The translations under genes and the position numbers were made by a program. The notes under the pieces are model-generated. The model had not been told where the DNA came from. It saw nothing but the letters and a program-made list of their open reading frames with translations, and made no database searches. From Acanthornis magna (taxonomy: Eukaryota; Chordata; Aves; Passeriformes; Acanthizidae), in NCBI GenBank assembly GCA_036785705.1, contig JAWUZG010000028.1, forward strand, positions 1,736,001 through 1,800,000: a stretch of DNA of 64,000 bases, in the 5' to 3' direction. Below are positions 25,141 through 38,254 of this stretch, one piece after another; the first letter of the stretch is position 1; the number at the start of each line of letters is the position of its first letter.

Positions 25141-28100
25141 TTCTCCTTCCAAATATGAAAAATTTTTGGCCCATAATAATTGAGTTCTATTCCCTCTTCT
25201 TGCATTTGGAATCAGGGTAGGTGAGGAGCAGCTCACTGGTAGTTTAAGAATTATCTTTTCATACTTCTAACATATGTGCCTTTCTGCTCTTTTCTTTGCC
25301 AGTCATTACCTTGAAACAAAATTATAGCTGTAGTTTATAAAATAAGCATGCTTTTACATACATCACTGTAATCTTTTTGTATCTAATGATCAGCAGAGAA
25401 TTTCAGAAGAAAAAGAAAAAAAAGCTTTTAAAATAAAAAACCGCAAGCGTTATAAATGAGATCTAGAAATATACTTAATTTCCTGTTCTATATTTCAGGA
25501 CTAATTGGGTTACTCAGAATATAATTGCCAGCGAAATTCTTGTCACCTTCTGTGGAGGAAACATCAAATGCAAAGGCAGAGAAAAATTAAATTCCATTAA
25601 AATGTGACAATAGGAATGTGTTTGCTAAATGTACATTGAGAGGTGTTGCAGGAAAAAGAAGGAAAATGTGTTAAGTGGGAGGGAAAGGCGTAAGTGGGAA
25701 GCACAAGTGAGCTCCCCTGGCTCCGGGGGGTTCCTGAGTGTGTTCGAGGGTGGTCCCACAGCAGCAGTGAGGGACCCGAGTGTGTGCCAGCCCTGGTGCT
25801 GCACACAGCAGCAGCCTCCGAGCAATTCCATGCTGCATCTCCCAGGAAAGGTGGGAGTGAAGGGCAAGTGGGTTTTGCATCACCTTGAAGATACCCCAAT
25901 TTTCAGGAAATAAAAAGTCTTCCCCTTGAAATCTCCTGGTTTGTTCTTTTTTGGCAGCACAAAGGAGAGGCAGGGCAGGAGAGTAAGAGGGCTTGGTTCC
26001 AAAATTTTTATTCTCTTTGTAGCCTCTGTTTCATCCTTCCTAGGGGAACTTTGGGTTGCTGTGCCTGACCTCTTTCTCTCTAGCATGTCTAATCATTCAA
26101 AAGGAGAAACAAATCTGAAACAGAAGGAGCCCGAATGATCTGCATTCTCTGCGATTAAAAATATAGTGGAATATTCCCAGGAGCAATTTTCTATTTATCT
26201 TGCTTTATTTTGTCCTTTCTCATTAAATTTTATGCCAATTTTTAGATGATTAAGTCCTCAGAGCATGGTTCTTGACTTCTTACTAGCCTGCAGAATGCCA
26301 CACATGCCAACTGAGCTGTTTAAATAATGGCAGATATTGCATCAGAGAAAACTTGTCAGAAGATCAGAATGCAAAAAAGCTCTCACTTCTGGCATCCCAG
26401 AAAAATACTTCAGCTTTTCTCTGATCTCAGCCAAAGTCTTGACAAATTAAGTCTCACAAAGCTCTTGGAGGAATGGGGCCCTCACCAGTGTGAGCTCCAG
26501 AGTCATTAGAAAGAGAGCCACTAATTTCAATGCAAGAGGGAAAACATTCCCTAAATCTGGCTGTTAATAAGGGGCTCATTCCTCTCATTTGTCCTGCAGC
26601 ATGAGTCATCATTTATGCCTTTATAGAATAAGTGAAAAACACTGTTCGCTTGGAATAGCCGTGTGATATATTCACTATTTGTGGGTGTAAATGACTATGC
26701 AAAATGCCCATGGGAAAAATCCATCCTCTCCACGGTGCACCTGACAGCCCAAAGTCACACTTAGTATTCAGTTTCATCAGCCCACTGGCCTTCAGCATGG
26801 TGCTTGGTGTTTTTTTAGCGAACAGGCTGTACTATTCTCAGTTTGTGTGATACTTTCCAGCAATATGAGGCTGTGGGTGGCATGACAGGACTGCAAAAAA
26901 GTGTTCCTCTGTACCTTTGTCCTGTTCTGGGTGTGCTTATCTGCACAAGAATCTTCGCTCCTTAGATTTCTCCTCTTTTTCTGATCATGCCATCGATGAC
27001 TCAACAGCTACCCACTTCTGATTTTACCACAAAAAAAATAAATAAAAACCTTCTGCTAATTGATCTTATTGGAATATTTTACCAGTTTCATCATGTTCCA
27101 TCTCATGTTCCAAGGCTCTGCCCACATGCCGAGAGCTCACGTAATGTTCCCGTGGTACATTTGCCCCAAAAGTATCTGAGAAAATGTTAAGAGTGCCTGT
27201 GATCCTGAACTCAGCTTCATAAAACTCGAGTGGCTGACAGGCTTGGACCTGTCTATTTATCAGGAAAAGTAAATGCAGTGTGAAGAGGTTTCCCTTGCTG
27301 ATTTGCTTGGCAGCACAGCCGAAGTCAGGGAGTGCTTCAGCAGTAGGACACGGTCCAGTGCATGTCCAGAGCTGAGGTGCTCAAGGAATCCAATAAACCC
27401 AAAGCTTTCAGGAGGCTTTTATCTGAGTTATCCCAAAGTGAGCACATCCAGGCTCAAAGTATTTGCATTAAAGACAAGCTGGGAATATCCGTGGGCCCTA
27501 CTGCCAAAGGGAAGGAGGAAGCAGGAGGTCTGCTCTAATAAAATGCACTGAATATTTGTCTGCCTCAACAACACTAAATACAGTTCACAGGAGCTGTTAA
27601 ACTCCAATTTCAAAAGCAGAAGCACTTCTACTGTGCTGCTATTTTCTTTTTTTTTTTCTTCAAAATCAGAATCTGTAACAGTCCTGACAGATATTAATGG
27701 TAATGGTGACACATCAGATGCTGGGGGAAGAAGTTCTGCACAGCTTTAAAGACAGCAGTTGTAATTCTAAAAAACCTCTCTCATAGATCATACTATTTAT
27801 TCTTCTACAAAGAAAACCATTTTTTGAGGTTCTCCTGACCAGTCAATTACTGTTTACACTGTTTCTTTAAGTACCAAAAACATACTGAAAGGGGGTTGGG
27901 GTTGCTGGCAGTTTTGTATGCCCTTGCACTTACTGCAGCCCCACAGAAGGGTCAAAACAGATTTTTCCCACATTCATAGGCGATAAGCCTTTTTCAGTGT
28001 CAACTCTTTTTGGAGCAGGAACTAACTCTTATTCCTGTAGATTGTGCCGCAATCAAGTTTATAATTGGTTCTAAGGTAACAGAAGTTAAGTTTCACAGCA

Positions 28101-31100
28101 GGAGCAGAAGATGCAATAAGGAATCTCTATTTCAGGGAAATGCGAATGCCAGGGAAAAAAAAGGAGGAGTGATTCTTTCAGCCCCTACCATATTAGCAGC
28201 TTGCAGGTGCCTTCAAACAGTGAATGCTCATGCAGGTAAACAGCTTATTGTCATAAATACTGCTGTTTAGAAAAGTGCAATACGATTAAGAGAAACATTG
28301 GATTTTTTTATTATATAAAACATATGAATGATAGGTCCTGCTGCACATGACCAGAACCTACCCATGTTGCTTATCTTTTTTTTATAATGCCGTAGGACAA
28401 TGTTTTGCCAACTAGGATATCTAGATGCAAAAAAAAGCTGGTTAAGTGATGACACCTGGAACTAAACTGGACTGACTCCTCTAATTAGAAGTTTTTTCCT
28501 TGCATGAATTTGTGCCTGTCATGCCAGCTTAGTTCCAGGCAGAAGGGCTGCACAGATATCAAGGAAAGAGGACCATTCTCACAGGAGGCACTGAATCATC
28601 TGCTGTTGTTCCTATTCCAGCAGGGCTTTTGAACTGCTCTGTGTATAATTGCTGTAGGTCTATTTGTCTCTACCATTCTCTCATAGATTTTTGCATCATT
28701 ATTTTCAAGCTGCTGTCCTCTCACCTTTTCTTTTTGCAATGACATCTGAATCAATATTTAGCTGTGGTCTGCTCTGTGCAATTATTCTGCCTTGCTTATC
28801 TTGCTAGTGGCAAGGAAGAAAACCTCTGCCCTGTCTCCCTCTCCCCTCCATCCCCAATGTCTGTGTAAGCCCTATTTATGCATGGTGAGGGATATTCAGG
28901 CAGATTTTAGCATGGTCCATGCATTCTGGAAAAGCAAGAATTTCAGCATAATAATGTGCCACCTCATCCTCTTCTCCACTGTCAGAATATGACATTTTGG
29001 GGGAAATTTCAGTAAGATATATTACACAGACACTGAGCTCCTGAGGTTTTGGGTTGTTTTGTTTGTTGGGTTGGTTTTATTTTTCCTTTTATGCTCTCTC
29101 TTTGGTTACAGTGGCAGCAGTGTCCAATTTTTAACTTTTCACATCCTTGTCATTCCTTTGGCACCCCTGGGCTTGGTGTTGGGTCCTTGTTCCCCAAAGG
29201 GAGGCTTTGGCACAGTCAGTGCTATGTTTTTTGCCGAGAAACGGTCACATCTCTTCCCCTCTCAGCATCCTTGGTACTGCATCTTCATCAGGTGGCAAAA
29301 GGGCAAGATATTTAAGATAATTGAAGATGCTGCAATAAATGTTACCGAAAGAAAATATAGGAGATTTTATTTTAAATAAGGTGTTGCTCTTTTCATGGGC
29401 GTGAAAGATTTCAGAGGAAAAAATGAAATTGATTATTTGCCGTAGAAGTTTCACCAATAAATCAGAAAGTAAGTGCCCTTAGACCCAAATATGAGACATA
29501 GGATGATGCAGACATTTCCCCTGGGGGTGAGAGACTGCCACAGGCTTCCTGTGTAATTTGTTATATGTTACTTTGTTTTCTGGTGAGGTTACAGCAATGC
29601 ATTGCTACCTCACAGTGGACTTACAGAACTGATGCATTAAATGTCTCAGACATTCACAGTCTACATTAAGGAAACTGAGTGTGTGCTCACAAGAAATGCA
29701 AATATCCATGGATTTACTGGCTTGGAGCAACTCACCATCTTGTTCCTCTACAAGGAAAGTACAGAATTCTCTTCCTTTATGTGTTACCACATTTCATTAC
29801 CTGCTACTGTATAATCTCCCTAGCAGTAAAACACTGCAGCACTGGGTCAGGTCCGCTGAAAATAATTCTTCCCTATTATAGAAGTTTCTTGAATTTTAGT
29901 TGTGATTTATGGATATTGAACTATTATTTTTGTTAAGGGTAGTTTTCATTTCAGAGATCTAACTGCTAGAAGTATTTTCTTTGTGCATTAGGATTCCTGG
30001 CATCTTACCAAATTGGAGGGTGGTGTCCATTGAAATACATGCTTATGAAAAGTGTTGTTATTGAAAGCTGCTGGTTTGTGCCATGAAAAGAGTTACTTTT
30101 TAATCGAGACAGCAGCAGTCATTGCTGGGATTGGGGTGAAGTGACAGTCATTGGGATGCCGCAAGCAGGACTGAGCAGTGCAAGGGACCGTGCAGTGTTC
30201 CACCTTGGATTGTGGTCTCTCCTTCCCAGAAACCACCATTTATCAGAGACGTGAGAAAACGTCAGGAGCAATCCTGCTAGCTCTGCTCCTCACCTGCTGG
30301 GATAGGTGTTGAGTGTTTCTACCACTAAGCTTCTAATTAAAGAGGAATATTGCACTGATTGGTTCACTGTCCAAGGTCGGATGTGCACCTGGAGCAATCC
30401 TGAATCCCCAGTGCCAGTTTCTTTCTGCTGACACAAATAATCTCTGTGCTCTTCTTAGTCAGGTATTCTTTCAGTAATGCAATAAAGTATTTTAAATGAA
30501 ACACTGTATCATCTCACATTAAATAATCTAATTTTTAGTGATGGCCTACATAACCATCAGTGATATTAGGTTACAGAATACAAGATAATCCATCAAGCAG
30601 AACTTAAAAGCAGAATCAGAGTTCCATACTAAATGGTACATTTACTATTACATTCTTTTATATAACAAGGCAGTTATAAATTAAAATAACCCCATTAGAA
30701 TACAGGGCAATGAAATACAAGCAGACATGGTTCTCTTTGTTGAGGTGAAACAAGCCTTCTTTTCTTCCCTGAAGAACAGAAAACAGGACAGCATGTTTTT
30801 CTTGAAATGTATATTTTTAAATCTCCAGAATCATGATAATTGTTTATTTGGCTGTGCTTTGGCAGATTCTAGGTGTGATTAGAATCTGTATGTGTTGTGG
30901 TCTAACCTGCTCACAGAATACAAATGGAAATGTGCAGCTTTTGTAACGATGCAATGTCAAAAATGTAAAAAAGCTTGTAGAAACCTGAGAAGAATATTAA
31001 TTCACTGTAGGACTTGAGCTGGGAGAATCAAGAGGAAAAAAATCTCTGCTGTGCCCAATTTAAAAGGAAAAAATTTTGGGAATGTGTTTCCATATCATAG

Positions 31101-31234
31101 AAATCTGTCATTACTTTTATATGGGACTTTATCTCAAGTATTAGTTTTGACAATTTTGGATTGTCTAAAGACATCTAAACCCACAAAATCTTAAAAACTC
31201 TATTGATTTCCCAAGAGAGAATCCAAGTGGGATG

Positions 31235-31620
31235 CTTTCAAACAAGTCTCTGAACAGGCCAAAGTCTGCCCTCCTGAATTCCAGGGCTTAATGCTTTTTT
31301 TGCCATATTTCCTCTTGTGATCCTGAACTCCATCACCTCATGGTGTAGGCAGCACCTGCTGCTGCCAGCTTTCACCTTCCCCTGCAGTTCCTCCTTGTTT
31401 GAAAGTCTGAGGTCCAGCAGAGCGTCCCTCTTTGCCAGCTCCTTCATCACCTGTGTCAGGACAATGTCATCAGTGTCCTCCCCAGACCTCCTGGCTAACT
31501 GTGCTTGTGTTGTTGGCCCTCCAGGAGACGAAGGTTAAGGTCCCCCATGAGGATCAGAGTATTTGAATGTGAGGCTTCATTCATTTACATGAAGAAGGGC
31601 ACATCTTCTTGACCAGCGAG
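31235..31620 (-). mobile_element. CR1 LINE ORF2 fragment, antisense
   Basis: Read on the minus strand this translates to LTQV, then AKRDALLDLRLSNKEELQGK, then HHEVMEFRI. It matches in order the CR1 ORF2 segment after the endonuclease domain (LTQVI..RGALLDLILTNKEGL..SDHEMVEFRI). Just upstream on that strand ILMGDLN resembles the endonuclease motif LMGDFN, with a frame shift between the two. This is an internal CR1 piece without the 3' tail. The boundary towards 31620 is vague, and 31620-31800 may be further decayed CR1. Confidence 0.8.
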
Positions 31621-32559
31621 CTGGGACCAGATCCTCCCACTGCTCCTTTCCTTCCTCCACCCAAACTCACATCCTACAAGGTGATCACCTTCCCTAGCCC
31701 CAGAGAGAAGTCACCTCCAGACCTGGGGAGCCACATCCCCTCTTGGGAGCCCTTCAGACACTGTTCAGGAGCTCTGCTCACTCTTCACAGATATAGGAAA
31801 TGTTTCTTTATTTGAAGACATGAAGGAAACCTTTCCCATTTTCTCTGACATTTTAGTCGCTTTGTTCATCACATGTGATGAAAGCAAAATTAAGCTCTTA
31901 ATGTTTATTTTACAAGGTATGTTGGCAGCTTTCAAGCTATATGGCTAAAATCAGGAGATTTGCACAATTTACTAGTGTTGACTCTTCTGCACTTCCTTTC
32001 CCAAATGTGCAATCAAGGCCACAGAAGGCAACAGATTTTTTGTTTGACTTTTACAGTAATTCTGGTGGTTTCCCTTGCACAAACAGTTGCATTTCCTTTC
32101 ATTGCATTGATTTTCATGCAGATTTTGCACCACTGGAGTCACATGTGTTCAAGTCTTCCATCCCCAGTGAGAAGTCATGAATTTTGGTTTTGCTGTGTTC
32201 ATGGGTCAGCACAATTCTTACATCCATCAGTCTGCACTGCTGTATTCTCTGGCTGGAGAGGTCTCCTGGGGTTTTTTTCAGCTGAAAGCTTCCCTGCAGA
32301 ATTATTTTAAACAGGTGTAGTCCTCATTTTGAAGTGAGGATAGCCATCACCTTTGCCTGTGTATGGGCAAGGTAAAGTTGAATTAAACTAAGCTTTATCT
32401 CTTTGTGGCATATATTCAGAAACTGCCATGTCTTCTAAATCCCTGGCGTCTTGAGAAGTTAGGTTCTCACTTTGAATTAAAACAAAGATAAACCCTGGTA
32501 TGAAAAACTGAAACTGTAGCCTTTTCTGTCAATTATTTATTAAGATGTGATTCTCTGCA

Positions 32560-33120
32560 ATGTGCTGATTGTGTGGAAGGGTTTCATTGTTTCATCACTG
32601 GTCTTAATAATGACATTTTCATTTTGTGAAGAAAAAAAGTTGATTTAAAAATTCTTTATCTCACTCCTCTGTCATAATTGCTATCTGTCTCTTTCCTAAT
32701 TGATGAACATGAACCAATTGATGGAGAGAATGAAAATATTTTGAAGCTTTTTGTCTTGAATCTTTTTTATCACCTGCTACCAAACTATATTTAAATGGCA
32801 ATAAGAAAAGTCTAATTAAAATACTAGATCTTATTATGCAAGCTCATTGGTGAGGAGCAGTTTATGGTTTTATTACCCTTTTTGAAGAACTGATAAGAGC
32901 TGGTGTAATCACATCATATGCATTAGGAAAAACACTAATGACAGAATACATTAATGACAGCTATTTGAACATCAAAGTTTGCATTTTATGAGGCTCAAAA
33001 GAAGAAATTGGCAGAGTGCACATTAAATAATGCATAATCAATCAACAAGCTTTAGAGCTGATTTTGAATTGATCATGCATTTTTCTGCTGAAGTTGATGT
33101 AAGAGCAATAACTGCAAAAT
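32560..33120. promoter_or_regulatory. Candidate enhancer rich in homeodomain-like words
   Basis: A run of about 560 bases with repeated TAAT/ATTA cores: GTCTTAATAATGACATTTTC, CATAATTGC, CTAATTGATGAAC, GTCTAATTAAAATACTAG, CATTAATGACAG and AATAATGCATAATCAATCAA. TGACAG (TALE-type) occurs beside TAAT words twice near 32938-32960. Old repeats and coding signal are absent. This is the strongest enhancer-like texture in the window, but conservation is unproven. Confidence 0.38.
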
Positions 33121-33859
33121 ACCAAGACCTTTCCAGGGCAATGCTCGTCACAATTCCTGCATATCACAGAATGAAAACACAATTATTGTACCTGCTTCAA
33201 GATGCTGCATGGGTGAGGATGGGCCCATGCTAATTCTGTGTGGTACAGACAGGTTTTAACTTGAACAAGCAGCAGGGAATCTCTCTCCTTGCAGATTTTC
33301 ATTTTCACAGCCCTCAGCTTCCAGGTTTCATCTGGCAGCGTGAAAACAAAACTGGCTTAAGATGGGATATCTCCAAAATGCTTGGATGGAATTACAGAGC
33401 TCTAGAAATGGTGGAGAGAAGGGAGAGCTCTTTCTGCATGTGCATTTCCAGGAAGGGTTTGATCACGATCAAAACTACTTGTGACATTTCCAAGGCCCAT
33501 TTACAAGCTGTGACTCTGTTACAGACCTCAGCCAGCTACTTAGCATATAAATAAAGACATAATACTTTTCTACTTCCTGAACATATTGGTAAGATAAATC
33601 TGTGTATTTTCCAGAGACTTTCCGATCAATGTGATGAAAAACACCATATAAATATGCAGATAGTTAATATACAGTTCAGCACAAAACATTCCTATCATTG
33701 GAACCCAAAAGAAAATGAATAGGAGTTAGACTATTCTGAGGAAGTATCTTATGCTGGAAAGTTTTAAAAATAGTTCTTGATTAAAGGGACTTTAAATCCC
33801 CCTGTGGAATTACTGTGATGGGTTGTCCACCAAGCTGCTCTATCACACCCTCTCCCCAA

Positions 33860-34220
33860 TGGACCTGGGGGAGAAAATTCTGTGAAAATCTCATGGGTAG
33901 AGCTAAGGACAGGGGGATCACTCACCAGTTACCATCAGGGCTAAACAGTCTGAGTTTAGGGAGTCTAATTTGATAATTTGCATTTATTGTAACAGACCGG
34001 GACAGTGAGAAATGAAACAAAACTAAACACACCTTCCCTTCCTACCCCTCCTCCTCCACTGACCATGGTGTCTGCAAGGCTGTTTCTCTCACATTTTCTC
34101 ACTCCTCTCACATACATGCAAAACCAGCATTTTTACCCTTTTATAAATACATTTTCACAAATGCACTAGCAGTGTCCCTAGTGGGCTCAGCTTTGACCGG
34201 TGGCAGGTCTGTCACTTTTC
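33860..34220 (-). mobile_element. Old endogenous retrovirus LTR-type fragment, antisense
   Basis: The + strand carries CTCATGGGTAGAGCTAAGGA, GATCACTCACCAGTTACCAT, CAGGGCTAAACAGTCTGAG, ACTGACCATGGTGTCTGCAA and CTCTCACATTTTCTCACTCC in the order of a common avian ERV repeat family that I recognise by text. A TATAAA-like box on the minus strand (TTATAAAAGG near 34140) suggests a minus-strand LTR. The repeat-rich middle of the family is missing, so the copy is internally deleted. The start could be as early as 33815. The family name is not certain. Confidence 0.68.
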
Positions 34221-34556
34221 ACAGATTTTTTTTTAAACTGATTCTGCAAAAGAAATACAAGCATTTCATTTAAAGTTTTTAAATTATTCTGCTTCTTTTT
34301 TTATTATTCCATATTATTCTCCATATTTATGGAGGCTATGCTCCCAGGTAAACTGGTTTTCCAACAAAAGAGCAGAAAGAGAAAAAATAAAAGCAATGTT
34401 TGACATTAAAAACAGGAAACAAGTACATCATGTTGGATGAGGAAAGAATAGAGTATTGATTTGTACTTCTATTTCCACACTCACTGTGTCTTCCATTCTG
34501 TGTCTGGTCTTTTTAAGCCTCAAAGGAAGCTTGCACTGATTTTGAATTTAAAACAG

Positions 34557-35144
34557 TGTTTTGTGGTTTAACCCCAGCCAGCAGCCAAGCCCCACACAGC
34601 TGCTTGCTCCAGTGGGATCAGGGAGAGAACCGGAAGAGTAAAAGCCAGAGCACTCGCGGGTGGAGATAAAGACAGTTTAATAGGGAAAGCAAAAGCTGTG
34701 CACACAAGAAAGCAAAACAAGGAATTAATTCACAGCTTCCCATGGCTGGGCAGGCGTTCAGCCATCTCCAGGAGATCAGGGCCCCATCCCATGTATCAGT
34801 GACTTGGGAAGACAAATGCCATCACTCCAAAAATCCCCCCCTTCTTCCTTCTTCCTTCCCAATTTATATACTGATCATGGTGCCCTGTGGTCTGGGATAT
34901 CCCTTTGGTCAGTTTGGGTCACCTGTCCTGGTTCTGTCTCCTCCCACCCTCCCAGGCTCCCCCAGCCTCCTTGCCAGAGTGGCAGCACAAAAAGCAGAAA
35001 AACCCTCAGCTCTGTGTAAGCCTTGCTCAGCAATAACAAAAATATCTCTGTATGATCAACCCTGTGCTCAGCACAAACCCAAAGCAAAGCCCCACTGCAG
35101 CCACTGGGAAGAAAATTAACCCTTCCCCAGCCAAACCCAGCACA
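34557..35144 (-). mobile_element. Solo LTR of an avian endogenous retrovirus, antisense
   Basis: On the minus strand the element starts TGTGCTGGGTTTGGCTGGGG and runs through TTAATTTTCTTCCCAGTGGC, GTTATTGCTGAGCAAGGC, the TATA-like TATATAAATTGGGAAGGAAG, CATGGGAAGCTGTGAATTAA and the poly(A)-signal-like TATTAAACTGTC. It ends GGCTGGGGTTAAACCACAAAACA. This is the layout of a widespread avian ERV LTR: TG...CA ends, TATA box, polyadenylation signal. About 588 bp is full LTR length. No internal viral sequence adjoins it, so it is read as a solo LTR. The possible target duplication is imperfect (AACAG against CACAG, one base in doubt). Confidence 0.82.
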
Positions 35145-35629
35145 CAGGGTCAAGGCAAGGCTTTGTGCCTGTCTGTACATAAAAGTCAGTTCTTGTTGAT
35201 CAAACTCTCCATGCCAACCTTTCCATGTTATCTGTTCTCTCACAGATAAATCCTCTGGGCTTGCCTTGTAGTGTGGAAAGGTGCCTTTTAATGTGTAGGA
35301 AACATTTACGCTCCTCAATGTGCTAATAATTTAAAGTAATAAGCATCCAGGCATTAACTTTATGCTAAATTTGAGTGATGCAGCTCATTCAGTTGACAAG
35401 TTATAAGTTATAAATTGTGGGGTAAAGAGAACATAAACTTAGAATGCCACCCTACATTTGGAAAATAAATAGGAGTGGTAAAAATGCAGATTAGTGCACT
35501 TGAATTTAGTTTCTTTTGATCTATGGAGAAATAGGAATTTCACACATCTCTTTGGCTGGAAGGAAGGTGGGTTGAGAAACTGTAAAAGAAGATGTAGTAT
35601 TCACCTACTCAAAATCGTTGGTCATTGTG

Positions 35630-35700
35630 ACTTTTTAAGTCTTAAAGTCTTAAAGTCTTTTATAAGTATTAAAAGTCTTTCATTATATTCATTAAAAGAT
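35630..35700. repeat. AAGTCTTA / AAAAGTCTTT short repeats
   Basis: TAAGTCTTAAAGTCTTAAAG, then TCTTTTATAAGTATTAAAAG, TCTTTCATTATATTCATTAAAAG. Several copies of an AGTCTT-centred unit with slippage. Confidence 0.7.
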
Positions 35701-38254
35701 CCATAAATTAATCCATTTAAAAGCACCAATATTTTAATTACTACAGCATAGTTACTGAATAACACTCTGGGTCAGTTTGGTAGAGAGAATTATTTTAGAA
35801 GCCCTTAAGCAGTTGCAAAAACATTTTAAACAAATCCTCTTTGAATCAATCAGTGTTGTTAAGGCTCTTGTATGTTTGAAGTGAATTAAGTTTAATTTGT
35901 CGTTAGATCAAATATTTACCCTACTGTATAAATTTATCTTACTGAATACTTAATCTTTGACTTTTCTTCCTGTCTCAGGCTTCTGGTCCAATCAGTCTTA
36001 TATTTTTTCTCCATTTTTCTCCAAATGGTTTGAAGTAATCCATGCTAACACCAGTTGCAAACAGGCAGAGATTTCTTCCCAGACCGCAAGAGTTAGTTGT
36101 GTGTTGATACCTGAGGCTAAAGGAGTTATATCTGAAAGTTTCAAGTGACATCCTGAGCCACATAAAGCCAACAGCAAAATCTCCATTGATTTTTATTATC
36201 CTGGGATTAAGTGAATGCATTTGAAAAACCCCAAACTTTATCTTAATCCCCTCAGATGTTCCAGTTATTTTTGTTAAGTGTTTAATCTTTTGGGCATCTG
36301 TTAAAATATCAAGCAGAAAGAGGAGTCTTCTGCTGGATCCGGTGGCAAGAAGTTCCATGTGTTAATTCTGATTTAATTAGGAAAAATATTCTAGATTTCA
36401 TTGGTTTGCCTGTTGTTTTGGAGAAATAAAGTGGTAAAAAAGTATTTTTCCTTTTCTCTGTGTCCTGTCCATTATCTTGCAAAACATAGCCCTTCCTTTT
36501 TTATTCTGTAGAGTTCACAATTTCTGTTTCTTCCATCTATGTATGGACGTTCCCATTCTTCTTACTTCTTTCAGAATATCTTCTCTTTCCTCTGCATTGA
36601 ACGGGTCACGATGAAAATGGACATGGTATTCAACACAGGGACCTTCCTGACTTAGTAAAGGTTGATTTGCCATGCCATTAGTTGTGTTCAGTGTTGGATT
36701 TTAAGACACATATATTGCAAGAATGTCTGGGATAAAGTCTTGCTCAAATACGCACACCAGAAGACAAGACACCAGAAATTTGGGCTCTGCTCTGTCTCCT
36801 GTACGGAGAGGAATAAAGCTGAGCTTGATCCCTTCTGCCGTCATTTTAAATTTGTTTAGGAGTGCTATGCTAAGCTACCATAAAATAAAGTGATGTCTGT
36901 ACATATGTTTACTATTTTTCTTTACTAAAATTTCTTAACCCCTAATTAGCTGACAGGATTGATCATTTGATAGAAAGCACTGCTTTGATGCCATAAAACC
37001 AAAACAGTAAAAAATGTTGCACAGGTATTTCACAATAACTTCAAATATGTTTCTAACATGGGATGTGAAGTAATCCAAAGACATTTCTTTCTTGATGAAT
37101 AACAGAAGTCCAAAAGCTTTTTCTTAATTTATAAGATACATTACACAGAAATCTTCCTTGTGCTGCTTCAGTTATCTTTTATCTTGATTATGGTTGACGT
37201 TTTTAGGGTACAAGTCACTGTAGTTAGGAGGATAATTTTTAAATCTCTATGAGGTGCTGCAGTTTGGCTCTGAATTATATGGGCGACAGTTTGAAGTCAG
37301 AGCACTATATTATTTTTCCACTGCAGCTACCAAATGCCTCATGCAGCCTGATGAGTGCAACGAAGCTTTGAAAGACTAAACAATGAAGATGGAAAATACT
37401 TCAATGCTTTAAAAAAGGAAGCGCAGGAACAGGTTGTCAATCCACCTTCTTTATTTTTCCTGTAAACCCATATAACATTGAATATAGTACAAAATATTGC
37501 AAACCTTGTTTTGCTGGAAGAATCTGGGCAAGGGAAGGGTTGCATCACTTGAATAAATCCACTTAGTTGTGTGCCTGTCACAGAAGAGCTCTCACCCAAG
37601 CAGCCCCAGCACGTTTAGTACTCAGACACAGAGATTTGGAGTTTTTTGGACTCAGAATATCTAATTCTGCTTTGTCTTCGCAATTTTAATGCACATTTAA
37701 GCTTCAACAATCTCCCCATATGCAGATTAGCAAAGACATAAAATTCTTTACTTGAACTCCTTTATCTGGCTCCCCTGTTTACTAGAATTCAAGGTAGGAA
37801 AGAGAATGTAATATTTTCTACAATGTATTTTTTACTTTCAAAACCTATTAATTGAATGAAGCTCTTCTTAGTTCAAAAGGAAGAAGAGAAAGCTACAGTT
37901 TCAGTAATAATTTTTACCTTTAGGCAAACCTGCTATAACTCCTGCCAAAATTAAATTAAGATCTATACTTTCTTCTGGAATCTTTCCAGCTCATCTTTGG
38001 CTGAAACATATACTGTAATAGGATGTGAAACAGAAGATGAAAGCAAATATTTTTCCCAATTCTGTCTTTTAATAACATGAGAAATTGCATTCTAGTATCG
38101 TGGTAAAGATACATAACATTTATTCCAATATCTTCAAGTGTATAAAAACCCATCTATATATGTCTACTAAATTATATTAACAGTTTGCATTTCCGTCTAA
38201 GCAGCTTACTGATACATCTTTTCATCTTGGATAGAGTTTAAAAATGTATTAGAA

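Noticed and set aside
24939..25236. Several overlapping frames rich in Lys/Arg/Glu or Phe/Ser/Leu
   Set aside because: They are translations of the CTTTT pentanucleotide repeat.
34875..35318. 147-codon minus-strand frame
   Set aside because: It runs through a non-coding retroviral LTR and past its edge; LTRs of this type do not code here.
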